In this document: positions 48,198 through 58,111 of the stretch, in pieces
How positions within the stretch are numbered: the first letter of the stretch is position 1
Layout: each line of letters opens with the position of its first letter
Assembly: GCF_037023145.1 (NCBI RefSeq)
Contig: NZ_CP146091.1
Span: 3,286,001 to 3,350,000, forward strand
DNA: 64,000 nt
Direction: 5' to 3'
From: Ralstonia sp. RRA
Lineage (GTDB): Bacteria; Pseudomonadota; Gammaproteobacteria; Burkholderiales; Burkholderiaceae
The notes under the pieces: generated by a model
Told to the model about the DNA's origin: nothing
Database searches by the model: none
Seen by the model: the letters and a program-made list of their open reading frames with translations, nothing else
Translations under genes and position numbers: made by a program

Positions 48198-49049
48198 ATG
48201 GCTATCGAATCGCTACCGCCGCTGCGCCTGCGCCGCCGCGACGCGTCTGAACGCACCGGCCTGGGCTGGCGCCTGCTGTGGTGCGGTGTTGCGCTGCTGG
48301 CTGTGGGGGCGACGGTCGTCTCGCAGTATCCGGCGGCGTGGGCCGCTGAACGGGTGGCGTCGGCCACCGGGCAGCGTGTGCTGCTGGCCGATCCACAAGG
48401 CAGTATCTGGCATGGCAGCGCCACGCTGGCGCTCACAGCCGGCAACGGCGGCGCCGATGCGACCGTGCTGCCGGGGCGGCTGTCGTGGTCGGTCGACATG
48501 CTGCCGCTGCTGACCGGCACGCTGCGGGCGCATGTGGCGCACGACCGCGCGCTGGAGCAGCCGGTGGTGGTGTCGGTCTCGCCGGGTGGCTGGCAAGCCG
48601 AAGCCGGGGCAATGACACTGCCGGCGTCGCTGCTGGAGGGTATTGGCGCGCCGTTCAACACGCTCAAGCTGGACGGCCGGCTACGCGCGAAATGGACGCC
48701 GCTGTCGGGCCAATTTGGCCGTGCATCCGGACGAGATAAGGGCCAGCCGGACACGGTCCAGGGCGCCCTGACTGTCACGGTTGAGCAGGTATCATCCAGC
48801 CTCAGCCGGGTACGGCCGCTGGGCAGCTACCAGGCCGTGCTGTCATTCGGCGGCGCTGCCGGCGGGCCCATGCAACTGGCCCTGTCGACGCTGGCCGGAC
48901 CGCTGTCGCTGCAGGGCCAGGGAACGCTCGGACAGGGCGCACATTTTGACGGTGTGGCCAGTGCCACGCCGGAGTCGGAACCGCAATTGATTGGCTTGTT
49001 GAGCCTGCTGGGCCCGCGCGACGGGTCGCACTATCGACTACGCTTTTGA
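48198..49049 (+). CDS. gspN: Type II secretion protein GspN
   Basis: 283 residues with one membrane helix (GWRLLWCGVALLAVGATVVS, about 23-42) and a beta-rich periplasmic region typical of GspN: VLLADPQGSIWHGSATLALT, PGRLSWSVDMLPLLTGTLRA, RLRAKWTPLSGQFG. Its role is accessory and not essential in several species. Between gspM and gspD, the order common in Burkholderiales. Confidence 0.9.
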   Translation: MAIESLPPLRLRRRDASERTGLGWRLLWCGVALLAVGATVVSQYPAAWAAERVASATGQRVLLADPQGSIWHGSATLALTAGNGGADATVLPGRLSWSVDMLPLLTGTLRAHVAHDRALEQPVVVSVSPGGWQAEAGAMTLPASLLEGIGAPFNTLKLDGRLRAKWTPLSGQFGRASGRDKGQPDTVQGALTVTVEQVSSSLSRVRPLGSYQAVLSFGGAAGGPMQLALSTLAGPLSLQGQGTLGQGAHFDGVASATPESEPQLIGLLSLLGPRDGSHYRLRF

Positions 49050-49086
49050 TTCTTAAGCCGGCGCGCGAGCCAGTGTGCCGACAACC

Positions 49087-51501
49087 ATGAACGAGACCAT
49101 GCACAACGCCTCTTCCCGACTCACCGTCCGCGCCATCGTCCTGGCGTGCTGCGCAACGATGGTGGCCGGCTCGATGCCCGTCTTTGCAGCGCCGCCCGCC
49201 ACTGCGCCGGCTTCCCAAAACGGTAACCCCGGCAGCACGGGCGATGAGGTCTCGCTCAATTTCGTCAACGCCGATCTCGAATCGGTGGTGAAGGCTGTGG
49301 GCCAGGCCACCGGCAAGAACTTCATTGTCGACCCGCGCGTGAAGGGCACGGTCAACCTCGTCACCGAAAAACCAGTGACGCGCTCGCAGGCGCTGGAATC
49401 GCTGGGCTCGATCCTGCGCATGCAGGGGTATGCGATTGTCGAGGGCAACGGCTTTACCAAGGTGGTGCCGGAAGCCGATGCCAAGCTGCAGGGCTCGCCC
49501 ACCTCGGTGGGTGCCGCAGGTGCGCGCGGCGGCGAGCAGGTCGTCACGCAGGTGTTCCGCCTGCAGCATGAATCGGCCAACAACCTGGTGCCGGTGTTGC
49601 GGCCGATGATCGCGCCCAACAACACCATCACCGCGTACCCGGCCAACAACACGCTGGTCATTACCGATTACGCCGACAACCTGCGCCGCATCGGCCGCAT
49701 CATCGCGTCAATCGACACCCCTGCAGCGGGCGAGACCGAACTGATCCAGCTGAAGAACGCCGTGGCCATCGACGTGGCCGCCACGCTGCAGAAGCTGCTC
49801 GACCCATCGGGCGGTGGCGGTGCCGCGGCCGGTGCCGGCGCATCGTTGTCGGACCCGAGCCTGCGCACCTCGGTGGTGGCCGAGCCGCGCTCGAACAGCG
49901 TGATGGTGCGCGCCTCCAGCGCCGCGCGGTTGGCACAGGCCAAACAGCTGATCGCCAAGCTGGACTTGCCCAATGCACGCCCGGGCAACATCTGGGTGGT
50001 GCCGCTCAAGAATGCGAACGCGGTGCAGCTGGCTGCCACGCTGCGTGCCATCGTGGCGGCCGACTCCACGCTGTCGGCCTCCGCATCCACGGGCCCGGGT
50101 GGGCAGAGCGCCGCACAGGGCGCGACCTCGCAGCCGACTGGCGGTGCCTCGGGCTCGCAGTTCAACCAGAACACGCAGAACACCAACTACGGCAGCGGTT
50201 CCGGCTCCAGCGGTGGCGGCAGCGGCAATTCGTCGTTCCGTGCCTCGTTCGGGCAGAACAACATGCCGACCACCGGCGGCATCATCCAGGCAGATGCCGC
50301 CACCAACGCCCTCATCATCACCGCCAGCGAGCCGGTCTACCGCAACCTGCGCGCCGTGATCGACGATCTGGATGCGCGCCGCGCACAGGTCTACATCGAA
50401 TCGATGATCGTGGAAGTGACAGCCACCAAGGCGTCGCAACTGGGTATCCAGTGGCTGGTGGGCGGAGGCGGACCCAGCACGTTTATCGGGGGCGGCACCA
50501 ACTTCGGTACCGGCTCGGGCAACCTGCTCAATCTGGCCGGCACGATTGCCGCCATCGGCTCTGGTGGCATCGGCAGCACGGCAGCGCAAGCGGCACTGGG
50601 TAGCCTGAACGTCGGACAGCTCAACGGCGGCAACGTGGGGGTGTTCAACCGGGGCAGCGGCCTGGGCGCCATCCTCAGCGCGCTGGGTTCGGATGGCTCG
50701 GTCAACGTGCTGTCCACGCCCAACCTGATCACGCTGGATAACGAAGAAGCCAAGATCCTGATCGGCCAGAACGTGCCAATCACGACCGGTTCGTACACGC
50801 AGCAATCGGGTACGGCATCGCAACCGTTCCAGACCTTCGATCGCAAGGACGTGGGTATCACGCTGCGCGTCAAGCCGCAGATCACGGACGGCGGGCTGGT
50901 GAAAATGCAGATCTTCCAGGAATCGTCGTCCGTGGTGCCGGGTACGCAAGCCTTGCAACAAGGCCCGACCACCAACGTGCGCTCCATCGAGACCAACGTG
51001 CTGGCCAACGACGGCCAGGTCGTCGTGCTGGGCGGCCTGCTGGAAGACAACTACCAGGACGGCGAACAGAAGGTGCCGGGCCTGGGCGACATCCCCATCC
51101 TGGGCGCACTGTTTCGCTCCGAGAACAAGACACGCGTGAAAACCAACCTGCTGGTGTTCCTGCGCCCGATCATTCTGCGCACGGCTGAAGCCACCGGCGC
51201 GCTGTCGGACAACCGCTATAACTACATGCGTGACACGCAGCAGGGCTTTGTCTCGCCCAACATGCTGCCGACCACGTCCGACAAGGACACGCCGGTGCTG
51301 CCCACGCCCGAATCCATGCGCCCGGCCGACAACTACGGCGACGTGTCGATCGTGCCGAAGGGCCCCACGGGCACGCAGGTGCCGCCGGGCGCACCGCTGC
51401 CGATGCCGCAAGGCACCACGCGCAGTGAGCCGCGTCTGCAGAACTTCGCGGCGCCCACCTCGGGCGGCTATGACGGCAACGCGCCGAGGAACGGCGGCTA
51501 A
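49087..51501 (+). CDS. gspD: Type II secretion outer-membrane secretin GspD
   Basis: 804-residue secretin. Signal peptide (VRAIVLACCATMVAGSMPVF), then N0 (VSLNFVNADLESVVKAVGQA), N1-N3 domains (VITDYADNLRRIGRIIASID, a KH-like series) with a Gly/Ser/Gln-rich loop near 355-385. The secretin core (about 430-705) has VPITTGSYTQQSG and RKDVGITLRVKPQI. The C-terminal tail is Pro-rich. Forms the exit pore. No gspS pilotin is adjacent. ATG 49087 is used; a GTG lies four codons upstream. Confidence 0.95.
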   Translation: MNETMHNASSRLTVRAIVLACCATMVAGSMPVFAAPPATAPASQNGNPGSTGDEVSLNFVNADLESVVKAVGQATGKNFIVDPRVKGTVNLVTEKPVTRSQALESLGSILRMQGYAIVEGNGFTKVVPEADAKLQGSPTSVGAAGARGGEQVVTQVFRLQHESANNLVPVLRPMIAPNNTITAYPANNTLVITDYADNLRRIGRIIASIDTPAAGETELIQLKNAVAIDVAATLQKLLDPSGGGGAAAGAGASLSDPSLRTSVVAEPRSNSVMVRASSAARLAQAKQLIAKLDLPNARPGNIWVVPLKNANAVQLAATLRAIVAADSTLSASASTGPGGQSAAQGATSQPTGGASGSQFNQNTQNTNYGSGSGSSGGGSGNSSFRASFGQNNMPTTGGIIQADAATNALIITASEPVYRNLRAVIDDLDARRAQVYIESMIVEVTATKASQLGIQWLVGGGGPSTFIGGGTNFGTGSGNLLNLAGTIAAIGSGGIGSTAAQAALGSLNVGQLNGGNVGVFNRGSGLGAILSALGSDGSVNVLSTPNLITLDNEEAKILIGQNVPITTGSYTQQSGTASQPFQTFDRKDVGITLRVKPQITDGGLVKMQIFQESSSVVPGTQALQQGPTTNVRSIETNVLANDGQVVVLGGLLEDNYQDGEQKVPGLGDIPILGALFRSENKTRVKTNLLVFLRPIILRTAEATGALSDNRYNYMRDTQQGFVSPNMLPTTSDKDTPVLPTPESMRPADNYGDVSIVPKGPTGTQVPPGAPLPMPQGTTRSEPRLQNFAAPTSGGYDGNAPRNGG

Positions 51502-51522
51502 AGGCGCCGAGGACAACACATC

Positions 51523-53082
51523 ATGGCAACGACGCAAGCCCTGACCACCGACGTCCAGACGCTGGAGCCGCCTTCGCAATCGGCGGTGCGCCTGGTACCG
51601 TACGCGTTCGCGCGTGACGCCAAGTTGCTCGTCGCTCGGCAGGACGTCGACACGCTGGAAGTCTGGGTCTGCCCGGAAACCTCGCGCACCGCGCTGGCCG
51701 AGCTCGGCCGCGTGTTCGGCGCGCTGCACCTGGTCACGCTCGATACCGCTGCACTCTCCACCGCCACGCAAACGGCCTACAACGCCCAGGACGGCAGCGC
51801 CGCCCAGGTGGTCGGCGAGGTGGAAGGCGAAGTCGATCTGTCGCGCCTGATGCAGGACATTCCCGCCGTGGAAGACCTGCTCGAATCTGAAGACGACGCG
51901 CCGATCATCCGCATGATCAACGCGTTGCTCACGCAGGCCGCACGCGAGGGTGCCTCGGATATCCATATCGAGCCGTTCGAGAATTCGTCAGTGGTGCGCT
52001 TCCGTGTGGACGGCACGCTGCGCGACGTGGTGCGCCCGAAGAAGGCGCTGCACGGCGCGCTGATCTCGCGCATCAAGATCATGGCGCAGCTCGACATCGC
52101 CGAGAAACGCCTGCCGCAGGATGGCCGCATCACGCTGCGTGTGGGCGGTCGCCCGGTGGACGTGCGCGTGAGCACCCTGCCCACTGGCCACGGCGAGCGT
52201 GCGGTGCTGCGTCTGCTCGACAAGGAAGCTGGCCGGCTGGATCTCGGCAAGCTGGGCATGGGCGCCGGCACGCTGGCGCGCTTCGATCACCTGATCAATC
52301 AGCCGCACGGCATCGTGCTCGTCACCGGCCCCACCGGTTCGGGCAAGACGACCACGCTGTATGCGGCGCTGTCGCGGCTCGACGCGGCGTCCACCAACAT
52401 CATGACGGTGGAAGACCCGATCGAATACGACCTCGACGGCATCGGCCAGACACAGGTCAACCCGAAGATCGACATGACCTTCGCCAAGGCCCTGCGCGCC
52501 ATCCTGCGCCAGGACCCGGACGTGGTGATGATCGGGGAAATCCGCGACCTGGAAACTGCGCAGATTGCCGTGCAGGCCTCGCTGACGGGCCACTTGGTGC
52601 TGGCGACGCTGCACACGAACGATTCGGCTTCCGCCGTGACGCGGCTGATCGACATGGGGATCGAACCGTTCCTGCTGTCGTCGTCATTGCTGGGGGTGCT
52701 GGCGCAGCGGCTGGTACGCCGCCTGTGCGTGCAGTGCCGCCGTGAAGAAGTGCTGGAACTCACGCCCGCTGAATTGGAAGCCGTGGCCGGAACGCCGGTT
52801 GCGGACGGTGTGGCGCCTGCCGCTCCCACGCACAAGTCGGTATGGCACCACGTTGGTTGCGAGCGCTGCGGCAACTCGGGCTACCAGGGCCGGACCGGTG
52901 TGTACGAACTGCTGACCGTCACGCCCGAGATCCAGACCATGATCCACCGCCAGGCCGCCGAATCCGAGATCAAGGCCTTCGCCATCGGCCAGGGCCTGCA
53001 GACCATGCGCGCCGATGCGCAGCGCTTGATCGACACGGGCGCCACGTCGCTGGAAGAAGTGTTGCGCGTGACGCGTGACTGA
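51523..53082 (+). CDS. gspE: Type II secretion ATPase GspE
   Basis: 519-residue hexameric ATPase that drives pseudopilus assembly. N-terminal GspL-binding region, then the N2/ATPase core with Walker A GPTGSGKTTTLYAALSRLD (about 270-277), Asp box MTVEDPIEYDLDGIGQTQVN, Walker B VVMIGEIRDLETA and His box LATLHTNDS. A tetracysteine zinc module (CVQCRREEV and CERCGNSGYQGRTG, about 405-460) is present, as in GspE/PilB. Begins 21 bp after gspD. Confidence 0.96.
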   Translation: MATTQALTTDVQTLEPPSQSAVRLVPYAFARDAKLLVARQDVDTLEVWVCPETSRTALAELGRVFGALHLVTLDTAALSTATQTAYNAQDGSAAQVVGEVEGEVDLSRLMQDIPAVEDLLESEDDAPIIRMINALLTQAAREGASDIHIEPFENSSVVRFRVDGTLRDVVRPKKALHGALISRIKIMAQLDIAEKRLPQDGRITLRVGGRPVDVRVSTLPTGHGERAVLRLLDKEAGRLDLGKLGMGAGTLARFDHLINQPHGIVLVTGPTGSGKTTTLYAALSRLDAASTNIMTVEDPIEYDLDGIGQTQVNPKIDMTFAKALRAILRQDPDVVMIGEIRDLETAQIAVQASLTGHLVLATLHTNDSASAVTRLIDMGIEPFLLSSSLLGVLAQRLVRRLCVQCRREEVLELTPAELEAVAGTPVADGVAPAAPTHKSVWHHVGCERCGNSGYQGRTGVYELLTVTPEIQTMIHRQAAESEIKAFAIGQGLQTMRADAQRLIDTGATSLEEVLRVTRD

Positions 53083-53115
53083 GCCGCGACCCAGACGCGA
53101 TTGAACGAATAGCGC

Positions 53116-54327
53116 ATGCCAGCCTTCCGCTACGAAGCCGCCGACGCCGCCGGCAAGACCGACAAGGGCGTCATCGAAGCCGACAGCGCACGCCAGGCGC
53201 GCACTGTACTGCGCGCACGCGGGCTGACGCCGCTGGTGGTCGACGCGCTTGGCGCGCAGGCCACCAAGCGCGGTGGTTCGAGCTTCGGTAAACGGCTCTC
53301 CGCGCAGGAGAACGCGCTGGTCACGCGCCAGCTCGCTAGTCTGCTGGTAGCCGGTCTGCCGCTGGACGAGGCACTGGCCGCGCTGGCCGATCAGGCTGAA
53401 CGCGCCTACGTTGGCGAACTGCTTGCCGCCATCCGCGCGGAAGTGGTGGGCGGCAGCTCGCTGTCGGTGGCGCTGGCGCAGCATCCGAAGGATTTTCCGG
53501 ACATCTACCGCGCACTCGTTTCGGCGGGCGAACACTCGGGCAACCTGGGCCTCGTGCTCACGCGGCTGGCCGACTACATCGAGAGCCGCAACGCGCTCAC
53601 CTCGAAGATCAAGCTGGCGTTCACCTATCCGGCCATCGTCACGGTGGTGGCGTTTGCCATCGTGATCTTCCTGCTGTCGTACGTGGTGCCGCAGGTGGTG
53701 AGCGTATTTGCCAACACCAAGCAGAAGCTGCCGACGCTCACGATCATCATGCTGTGGCTCTCGGATTTCGTGCGGAACTGGGGGTGGCTGGCGGCGATCG
53801 TGCTGGTGGTGCTCGGCCTGCTGATTCGCAATCTGCTCAAGCAACCGGCGCTGCGGTTATCGTGGCACAAGTGGCTGCTGACAGCGCCGCTATTCGGCAA
53901 GCTCGTGCGGGGCTACAACACGGCGCGGTTTGCCAGCACGTTGGCGATTTTGACCAGTGCGGGTGTGCCGATTCTGCGGGGGCTGCAGGCCGCCGGTGAG
54001 ACGTTGAACAACGTGGCGTTGAAGACCAACGTAGAAGACGCGTCTACTCGCGTGCGGGAAGGGACGTCGCTGGCGCGGGCGTTAGCGGCGCAGAATCAGT
54101 TTCCGCCTGTGCTGGTGCACTTGATTCGCTCCGGCGAGGCCACGGGGAATTTGCCTGCGATGTTGGAGCGGGCTGCGCAGGGTGAAGCGCAGGAACTGGA
54201 GCGACGCACTCTGTTCCTGACTGGGCTGCTGGAGCCTGCGCTGATTTTGACGATGGGTGTGGTGGTGCTGCTGATCGTCTTGGCTGTGTTGATGCCGATT
54301 ATTGAGATCAATCAGCTGGTGCATTGA
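53116..54327 (+). CDS. gspF: Type II secretion inner-membrane protein GspF
   Basis: 403-residue polytopic platform protein. Two GspF domains: RQLASLLVAGLPLDEALAAL and YRALVSAGEHSGNLGLVLTR, repeated as ASTLAILTSAGVPILRGLQA and LIRSGEATGNLPAMLERAAQ. There are three membrane helices (about 170-190, 220-240, 375-400). Last gene of the operon; the nested inverted repeat begins 12 bp after its stop and may end the transcript. Codon use becomes more relaxed in the last 300 bases. Confidence 0.95.
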   Translation: MPAFRYEAADAAGKTDKGVIEADSARQARTVLRARGLTPLVVDALGAQATKRGGSSFGKRLSAQENALVTRQLASLLVAGLPLDEALAALADQAERAYVGELLAAIRAEVVGGSSLSVALAQHPKDFPDIYRALVSAGEHSGNLGLVLTRLADYIESRNALTSKIKLAFTYPAIVTVVAFAIVIFLLSYVVPQVVSVFANTKQKLPTLTIIMLWLSDFVRNWGWLAAIVLVVLGLLIRNLLKQPALRLSWHKWLLTAPLFGKLVRGYNTARFASTLAILTSAGVPILRGLQAAGETLNNVALKTNVEDASTRVREGTSLARALAAQNQFPPVLVHLIRSGEATGNLPAMLERAAQGEAQELERRTLFLTGLLEPALILTMGVVVLLIVLAVLMPIIEINQLVH

Positions 54328-54338
54328 ATTTTTGCTCG

Positions 54339-54906
54339 TGGTGCGCCTTGTTTCATCCCCTGCCGGGGCTGACTCACTTTCTTTGTCTTGCCAAAGAAAG
54401 TAAGCAAAGAAAGGCGCGCCCGAGATGGCGAAAGACTCCTTGAATTTATGTCGCAGGGAGGGGAAGGGAAAAACTCGCTTCGCTCAGACAGTTTCCCTTC
54501 CTTTTTCCTCCCTGCAACAGAAATTCAAGGCGCCATCTAGGGCAGGGGTAAAGCACACCGTCGATTGCCAGTGCTCCACTCCGTCTTGTGTTCCCAACTA
54601 CGCGCTGCCAACTGCTAGCCTCGCGTTCCGCACCACGCACCAACCAAGTCCTGACGCTCGCCTTCGTTCCCCATCGGTTTGGCCTTTGACGTTCCTGCCC
54701 TTGATGGCGCCTTGAATTTTCGTAAGCGGGCGGAAAAAAGACGGGAAACTGTTTGAGCGAAGCGAGTTTTTCCCGTCTCCGCCCGGTTACGAAAATTCAA
54801 GGAAGGGGTCGCCATCTCGGGCGCGCCTTTCTTTTGCTTACTTTTCTTTGGCAAGACAAAGAAAAGTGAGTCGTGCCCGGCAGGGTACGAAACAGGGATG
54901 CACCAC
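54339..54906. repeat. 568-bp nested inverted-repeat element
   Basis: Outer arms of about 110 bp (54339-54447 and 54793-54906) are near-perfect reverse complements, sharing GTCTTGCCAAAGAAAGTAAG and GGCGCGCCCGAGATGGCG. Inside, two sub-units are themselves hairpins and inverted copies of each other: 54439-54531 and 54711-54802, both ending in CCTTGAATTT/AAATTCAAGG and carrying AACTCGCTTCGCTCAGACAG or its complement. The central 160 bp holds a further short GGCGCCATC/GATGGCGCC pair. It has no transposase and lies between gspF and the convergent EamA gene. Small ORFs here only reflect the repeat. Confidence 0.9.
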
Positions 54907-54928
54907 CACGGCCAATACAAAACCAAAC

Positions 54929-55840
54929 CTAAGACCGCTTCCCCAAAGCCCCCACCAATATCCCCCCCAGAATCAACCCCATCGCCCCCAACAGCGCACC
55001 ACTGACCGCCTCCCCAAGCGCAGTAGCAGAACAAACAATCCCAAACACCGGCACCCCCAACAACCCCAGCGACGTCGTCGTAGCCGGCAACTCCCGATTG
55101 ACCGTAGTCACCGCCCAATACGCCAGCGCAATCCCAAACACACCGCCGTAAAGCAGCAACCCGATCAGCGAAGGCTGCCAATCAATCGACGGCACACCAT
55201 CCTGCAAAAGCGCCAGCGGCACCAACAGCACAGTCGCCAGCAAGGCCTGCCAGAACACCAACTCAAACGGCGGCGTCACCCACTTGTGCGAGCGGACGTA
55301 CAGAATGCTCACCGCCCAGCAGAGCGCCGCCAGCATCACCAAGCCATTACCGAACACGGCACGTCCCGCATGCCAATCAAACGTCAGCGGATTGAAGATC
55401 AGCAGCAACCCCAACAGCCCCAGCCCGACACCGAACAGGCGCCGACTAGTCAGCGGCTCACCGAGCAGCAGCCATGCACCCGGCACCACCCACAGCGGCG
55501 TGGTGTACGCCAGCACCACCGAGCGCCCCGCCGGCACGAACTGCAGCCCAAGACTGACCAGCGCAGAAAACGCCGTCATATGCAGCACGCCAACACTCAG
55601 GATGACCGGGATATCGCCGCGCTTCGGGATCACCAACCGCCCACGCAGCAGACAGATGACCAGCAGCGCAAACGTGCCGACAGCAGACCGCAACGCCACC
55701 ACCCAGATCGGCGGCAGATAGGCGAGCATGGCCTTGCCAACCGGCCAGTTGATCCCCCAGGCCAGCGCGACCACGCCGAGCAGCAACCAGGCGGAGCGAG
55801 CCGAGCGTCCGACCGTTGCGGTGCCGGCAGCGGTAGTCAT
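54929..55840 (-). CDS. EamA-family (DMT superfamily) transporter
   Basis: 303 residues with ten predicted membrane helices in two five-helix EamA halves: WLLLGVVALAWGINWPVGKA, VLHMTAFSALVSLGLQF, VVLAYTTPLWVVPGAWLLLG in the first, GLVMLAALCWAVSILYVRS, YWAVTTVNRELPATTTSLG in the second. Exporters of amino acids or other metabolites are common in the family. The start overlaps the stop of the PNPOx-like gene by 4 bp (ATGA), so they form an operon divergent from a MocR regulator that may control it. Confidence 0.92.
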   Translation of the reverse strand: MTTAAGTATVGRSARSAWLLLGVVALAWGINWPVGKAMLAYLPPIWVVALRSAVGTFALLVICLLRGRLVIPKRGDIPVILSVGVLHMTAFSALVSLGLQFVPAGRSVVLAYTTPLWVVPGAWLLLGEPLTSRRLFGVGLGLLGLLLIFNPLTFDWHAGRAVFGNGLVMLAALCWAVSILYVRSHKWVTPPFELVFWQALLATVLLVPLALLQDGVPSIDWQPSLIGLLLYGGVFGIALAYWAVTTVNRELPATTTSLGLLGVPVFGIVCSATALGEAVSGALLGAMGLILGGILVGALGKRS

Positions 55841-56517
55841 GGCGTCACTTCCTCGGCGGGAACACGGGCGGTGACTTTCCACTCGCGCACATAGTCCGGT
55901 GTACCGGCCGGTGCGCCATCCGCCACCGGCGCGAGCGGCAGCAACGCCATGGGCAGCACACCGGCCCACACGGGCAACGCGAGGTCTTCTTCATCGTCCT
56001 TCGGGCCGCCCGTGCGGATCTTGCACGCGGCTTCGTCCAGCGGAATGCGCAGCACGGTGGTGGCCGCCAATTCCTTGGCATTGCCAGGACGCGCCTCTTT
56101 CGAGCGCCCGGGGGCCAGGGTCTCCATAAAGGCGTCGAGTGTGGCGGGCTTCTGCGCATCGGGCACAACCTCAAACGCGCCGTAGATAACAGCGGATCGA
56201 TAGTTCATCGAGTGGTTGAACGCCGAGCGCGCCAGCACCAGCCCGTCGATATGCGTGACCGTCACGCACACCTGTGCACCGCTGGCCGCCAGCTTGAGCA
56301 TGCGGCTGCCGTTGGAGCCATGCACGTAAAGGTGATCGCCTTCGCGCCAGCACGCGGTAGGGATGCAGTGCACGCCGTGCTCGTCGGCAAAGGCGATGTG
56401 GCAGACATAGGCCTCGTCGAGGATGGCATGCAGCGTGGCGGCATCGTAGTGGCCGCGGCGGGCGACACGGTTCACGCGCGTGCGATCGGTGGGCGGGGTG
56501 GCAGAGGTCGTCGTCAT
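55837..56517 (-). CDS. Pyridoxamine 5'-phosphate oxidase-family flavoprotein
   Basis: 226 residues with the FMN-binding split-barrel fold: HAILDEAYVCHIAFADEHGV, CIPTACWREGDHLYVHGSNG and SRMLKLAASGAQVCVTVTHI, then SAFNHSMNYRSAVIYGAFE. This subfamily (pyridoxamine oxidase-like, NimA-like) binds FMN or heme and is usually of unknown substrate. First gene of the operon with the EamA transporter. Divergent from the MocR-type regulator 90 bp away, a pairing seen with vitamin B6 or amino-acid stress genes. Confidence 0.88.
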   Translation of the reverse strand: MTTTSATPPTDRTRVNRVARRGHYDAATLHAILDEAYVCHIAFADEHGVHCIPTACWREGDHLYVHGSNGSRMLKLAASGAQVCVTVTHIDGLVLARSAFNHSMNYRSAVIYGAFEVVPDAQKPATLDAFMETLAPGRSKEARPGNAKELAATTVLRIPLDEAACKIRTGGPKDDEEDLALPVWAGVLPMALLPLAPVADGAPAGTPDYVREWKVTARVPAEEVTP

Positions 56518-56610
56518 GGCAGGGCTCCGGAAAGATCATCAATCCGTCGACGATAGAAAAACCGTGGCACCATGCGTAGACCCACAGAAACGCAGAACCT
56601 TGGAGCCAGG

Positions 56611-58086
56611 ATGGACTACGGCGTCTTGCTGTCGAACTACGAAAGGACCGCCGCACGCGGCAAAGCCGAGGGCGGAGCACGGCCATCGCAGCAGCATCGG
56701 CTGTACGCGTGCCTGCGCACGGCCATCCTGAGCGGGCAGATTGAGGAAGGCACGCGGTTGGCTTCATCGCGCTCATTGGCCGAAGAGCTGGGCATGGCAC
56801 GCAACTCGGTGCTGTATGCATACGAACAGCTGGCAGCGGAGGGCTTTGTGCTCAGCCGCCGACAAGGCACGGTGGTCGCACGCGTGGGCCTGCAGCAGGC
56901 CCCGACACAAGCACCGGAAGCGCCACCTGCGTTGTCGCGCCGCGTTGCCGGGCTGGAGCGCCCGAGCGGTGAGATGAGCGATCTGCTGCCCTTCCTGCCG
57001 GGCACACCCGCGCTGGATGAGTTTCCGCTCGCGCAATGGCGGCGTTGCATGGAGCGGGCATGGCGCCGCGTCGGGCCGGCACAGATGGGCTACGGCCAGG
57101 TGGAGGGCAACGTGGCGCTGCGTCAGGCCGTGGCGGAATATCTGCGTGTCTCGCGCGGCGTGCGCTGCGAGGCGGCGCAGGTGTTCATCACCGATGGCAC
57201 GCAGAACAGCCTGGACCTGTGCGCCCGCGCGCTGGCCGATGCCGGCGACATCGCCTGGATCGAGAACCCCGGCTACTACGGTGCGCGTGCCTCCATGCAG
57301 GCGGCGGACCTGCGGCTGGTGCCGATCGGCATCGATGCCGATGGCCTCGCCCCGCGCCCGGAAGACTGGCGCGACACGCCGCCCAAGCTGATCTACATCA
57401 CGCCGTCGCACCAGTACCCGCTGGGCTCGGTGATGAGCCTGGAGCGGCGGCTGGCGCTGATCCAGCACGCACGTGCCGTGGGCGCGTGGATCATCGAAGA
57501 CGACTACGACAGCGAGTTCCGCCATAGCGGTGCACCGCTGTCTGCCGTACAGGGCCTGACCGCCGATGCACCCGTGGTCTACCTGGGCACCTTCAGCAAG
57601 ATGCTGTTTCCGGCGCTGCGTCTCGGCTACATGGTCGTGCCGCCGGCACTGGCCAAAGTGCTGCGCCCGACCGCCGGCGCGCTGATGCTGCGCGGGCGCG
57701 TGGCCGATCAGTTGGCGCTGGCTGAGTTCATTGAGGCGGGGCACTTCACACGACACCTGCGGCGCATGCGGCGCCTGTACGGCGAACGTCGCGATGCATT
57801 GCAGGCGGCGCTTGAGCGGCACCTGCACGGTGTGGTGACCGTCTCGGGCGGCGCCGGTGGCATGCACCTGTCGACGCGGCTCGATGCGCCGGTGCGCGAC
57901 GTGGATGTGAGCGTTGCCGCCCGCGCACAGGGCATGGTGCTGCGGCCGCTGTCGCGCTTCTGCCTGCCGGGCACGCTGACCGCGCAATACAACGGCCTGG
58001 TGCTCGGCTACGGCAATGTACCGGCCGAAGCGATGGACGGGCTGGTCTTGCAGATGCAGCGCGTGATTGAGGCGGTCGCCGCATAG
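56611..58086 (+). CDS. MocR/PdxR-type GntR regulator with aminotransferase domain
   Basis: 491-residue PLP-dependent transcription factor. GntR winged helix (about 25-95): RLYACLRTAILSGQIEEGTR, LAEELGMARNSVLYAYEQLA, FVLSRRQGTVVARV. Fold-type I aminotransferase domain: FITDGTQNSLDLCARALADA, IENPGYYGARASMQAADLRL, ITPSHQYPLGSVMSLERRLA, IIEDDYDSEFRHSG and YLGTFSKMLFPALRLGYMV with the PLP-binding Lys. Likely senses PLP or an amino compound and controls the divergent PNPOx/EamA operon. ATG 56611 is used; a further ATG lies 39 bases upstream. Confidence 0.93.
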   Translation: MDYGVLLSNYERTAARGKAEGGARPSQQHRLYACLRTAILSGQIEEGTRLASSRSLAEELGMARNSVLYAYEQLAAEGFVLSRRQGTVVARVGLQQAPTQAPEAPPALSRRVAGLERPSGEMSDLLPFLPGTPALDEFPLAQWRRCMERAWRRVGPAQMGYGQVEGNVALRQAVAEYLRVSRGVRCEAAQVFITDGTQNSLDLCARALADAGDIAWIENPGYYGARASMQAADLRLVPIGIDADGLAPRPEDWRDTPPKLIYITPSHQYPLGSVMSLERRLALIQHARAVGAWIIEDDYDSEFRHSGAPLSAVQGLTADAPVVYLGTFSKMLFPALRLGYMVVPPALAKVLRPTAGALMLRGRVADQLALAEFIEAGHFTRHLRRMRRLYGERRDALQAALERHLHGVVTVSGGAGGMHLSTRLDAPVRDVDVSVAARAQGMVLRPLSRFCLPGTLTAQYNGLVLGYGNVPAEAMDGLVLQMQRVIEAVAA

Positions 58087-58111
58087 GATCTGTTGCGCAT
58101 CGGGCACGCAG

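Noticed and set aside
42814..54327. Type IV pilus assembly cluster
   Set aside because: GspC, GspK, GspL, GspM and GspN features and the pseudopilin set identify type II secretion instead.
54425..54715. 96-aa ORF and the opposite-strand ORF 54615-55181 sharing similar peptides
   Set aside because: Their similarity comes from the two internal units being inverted copies. Neither has a start signal or coding character.
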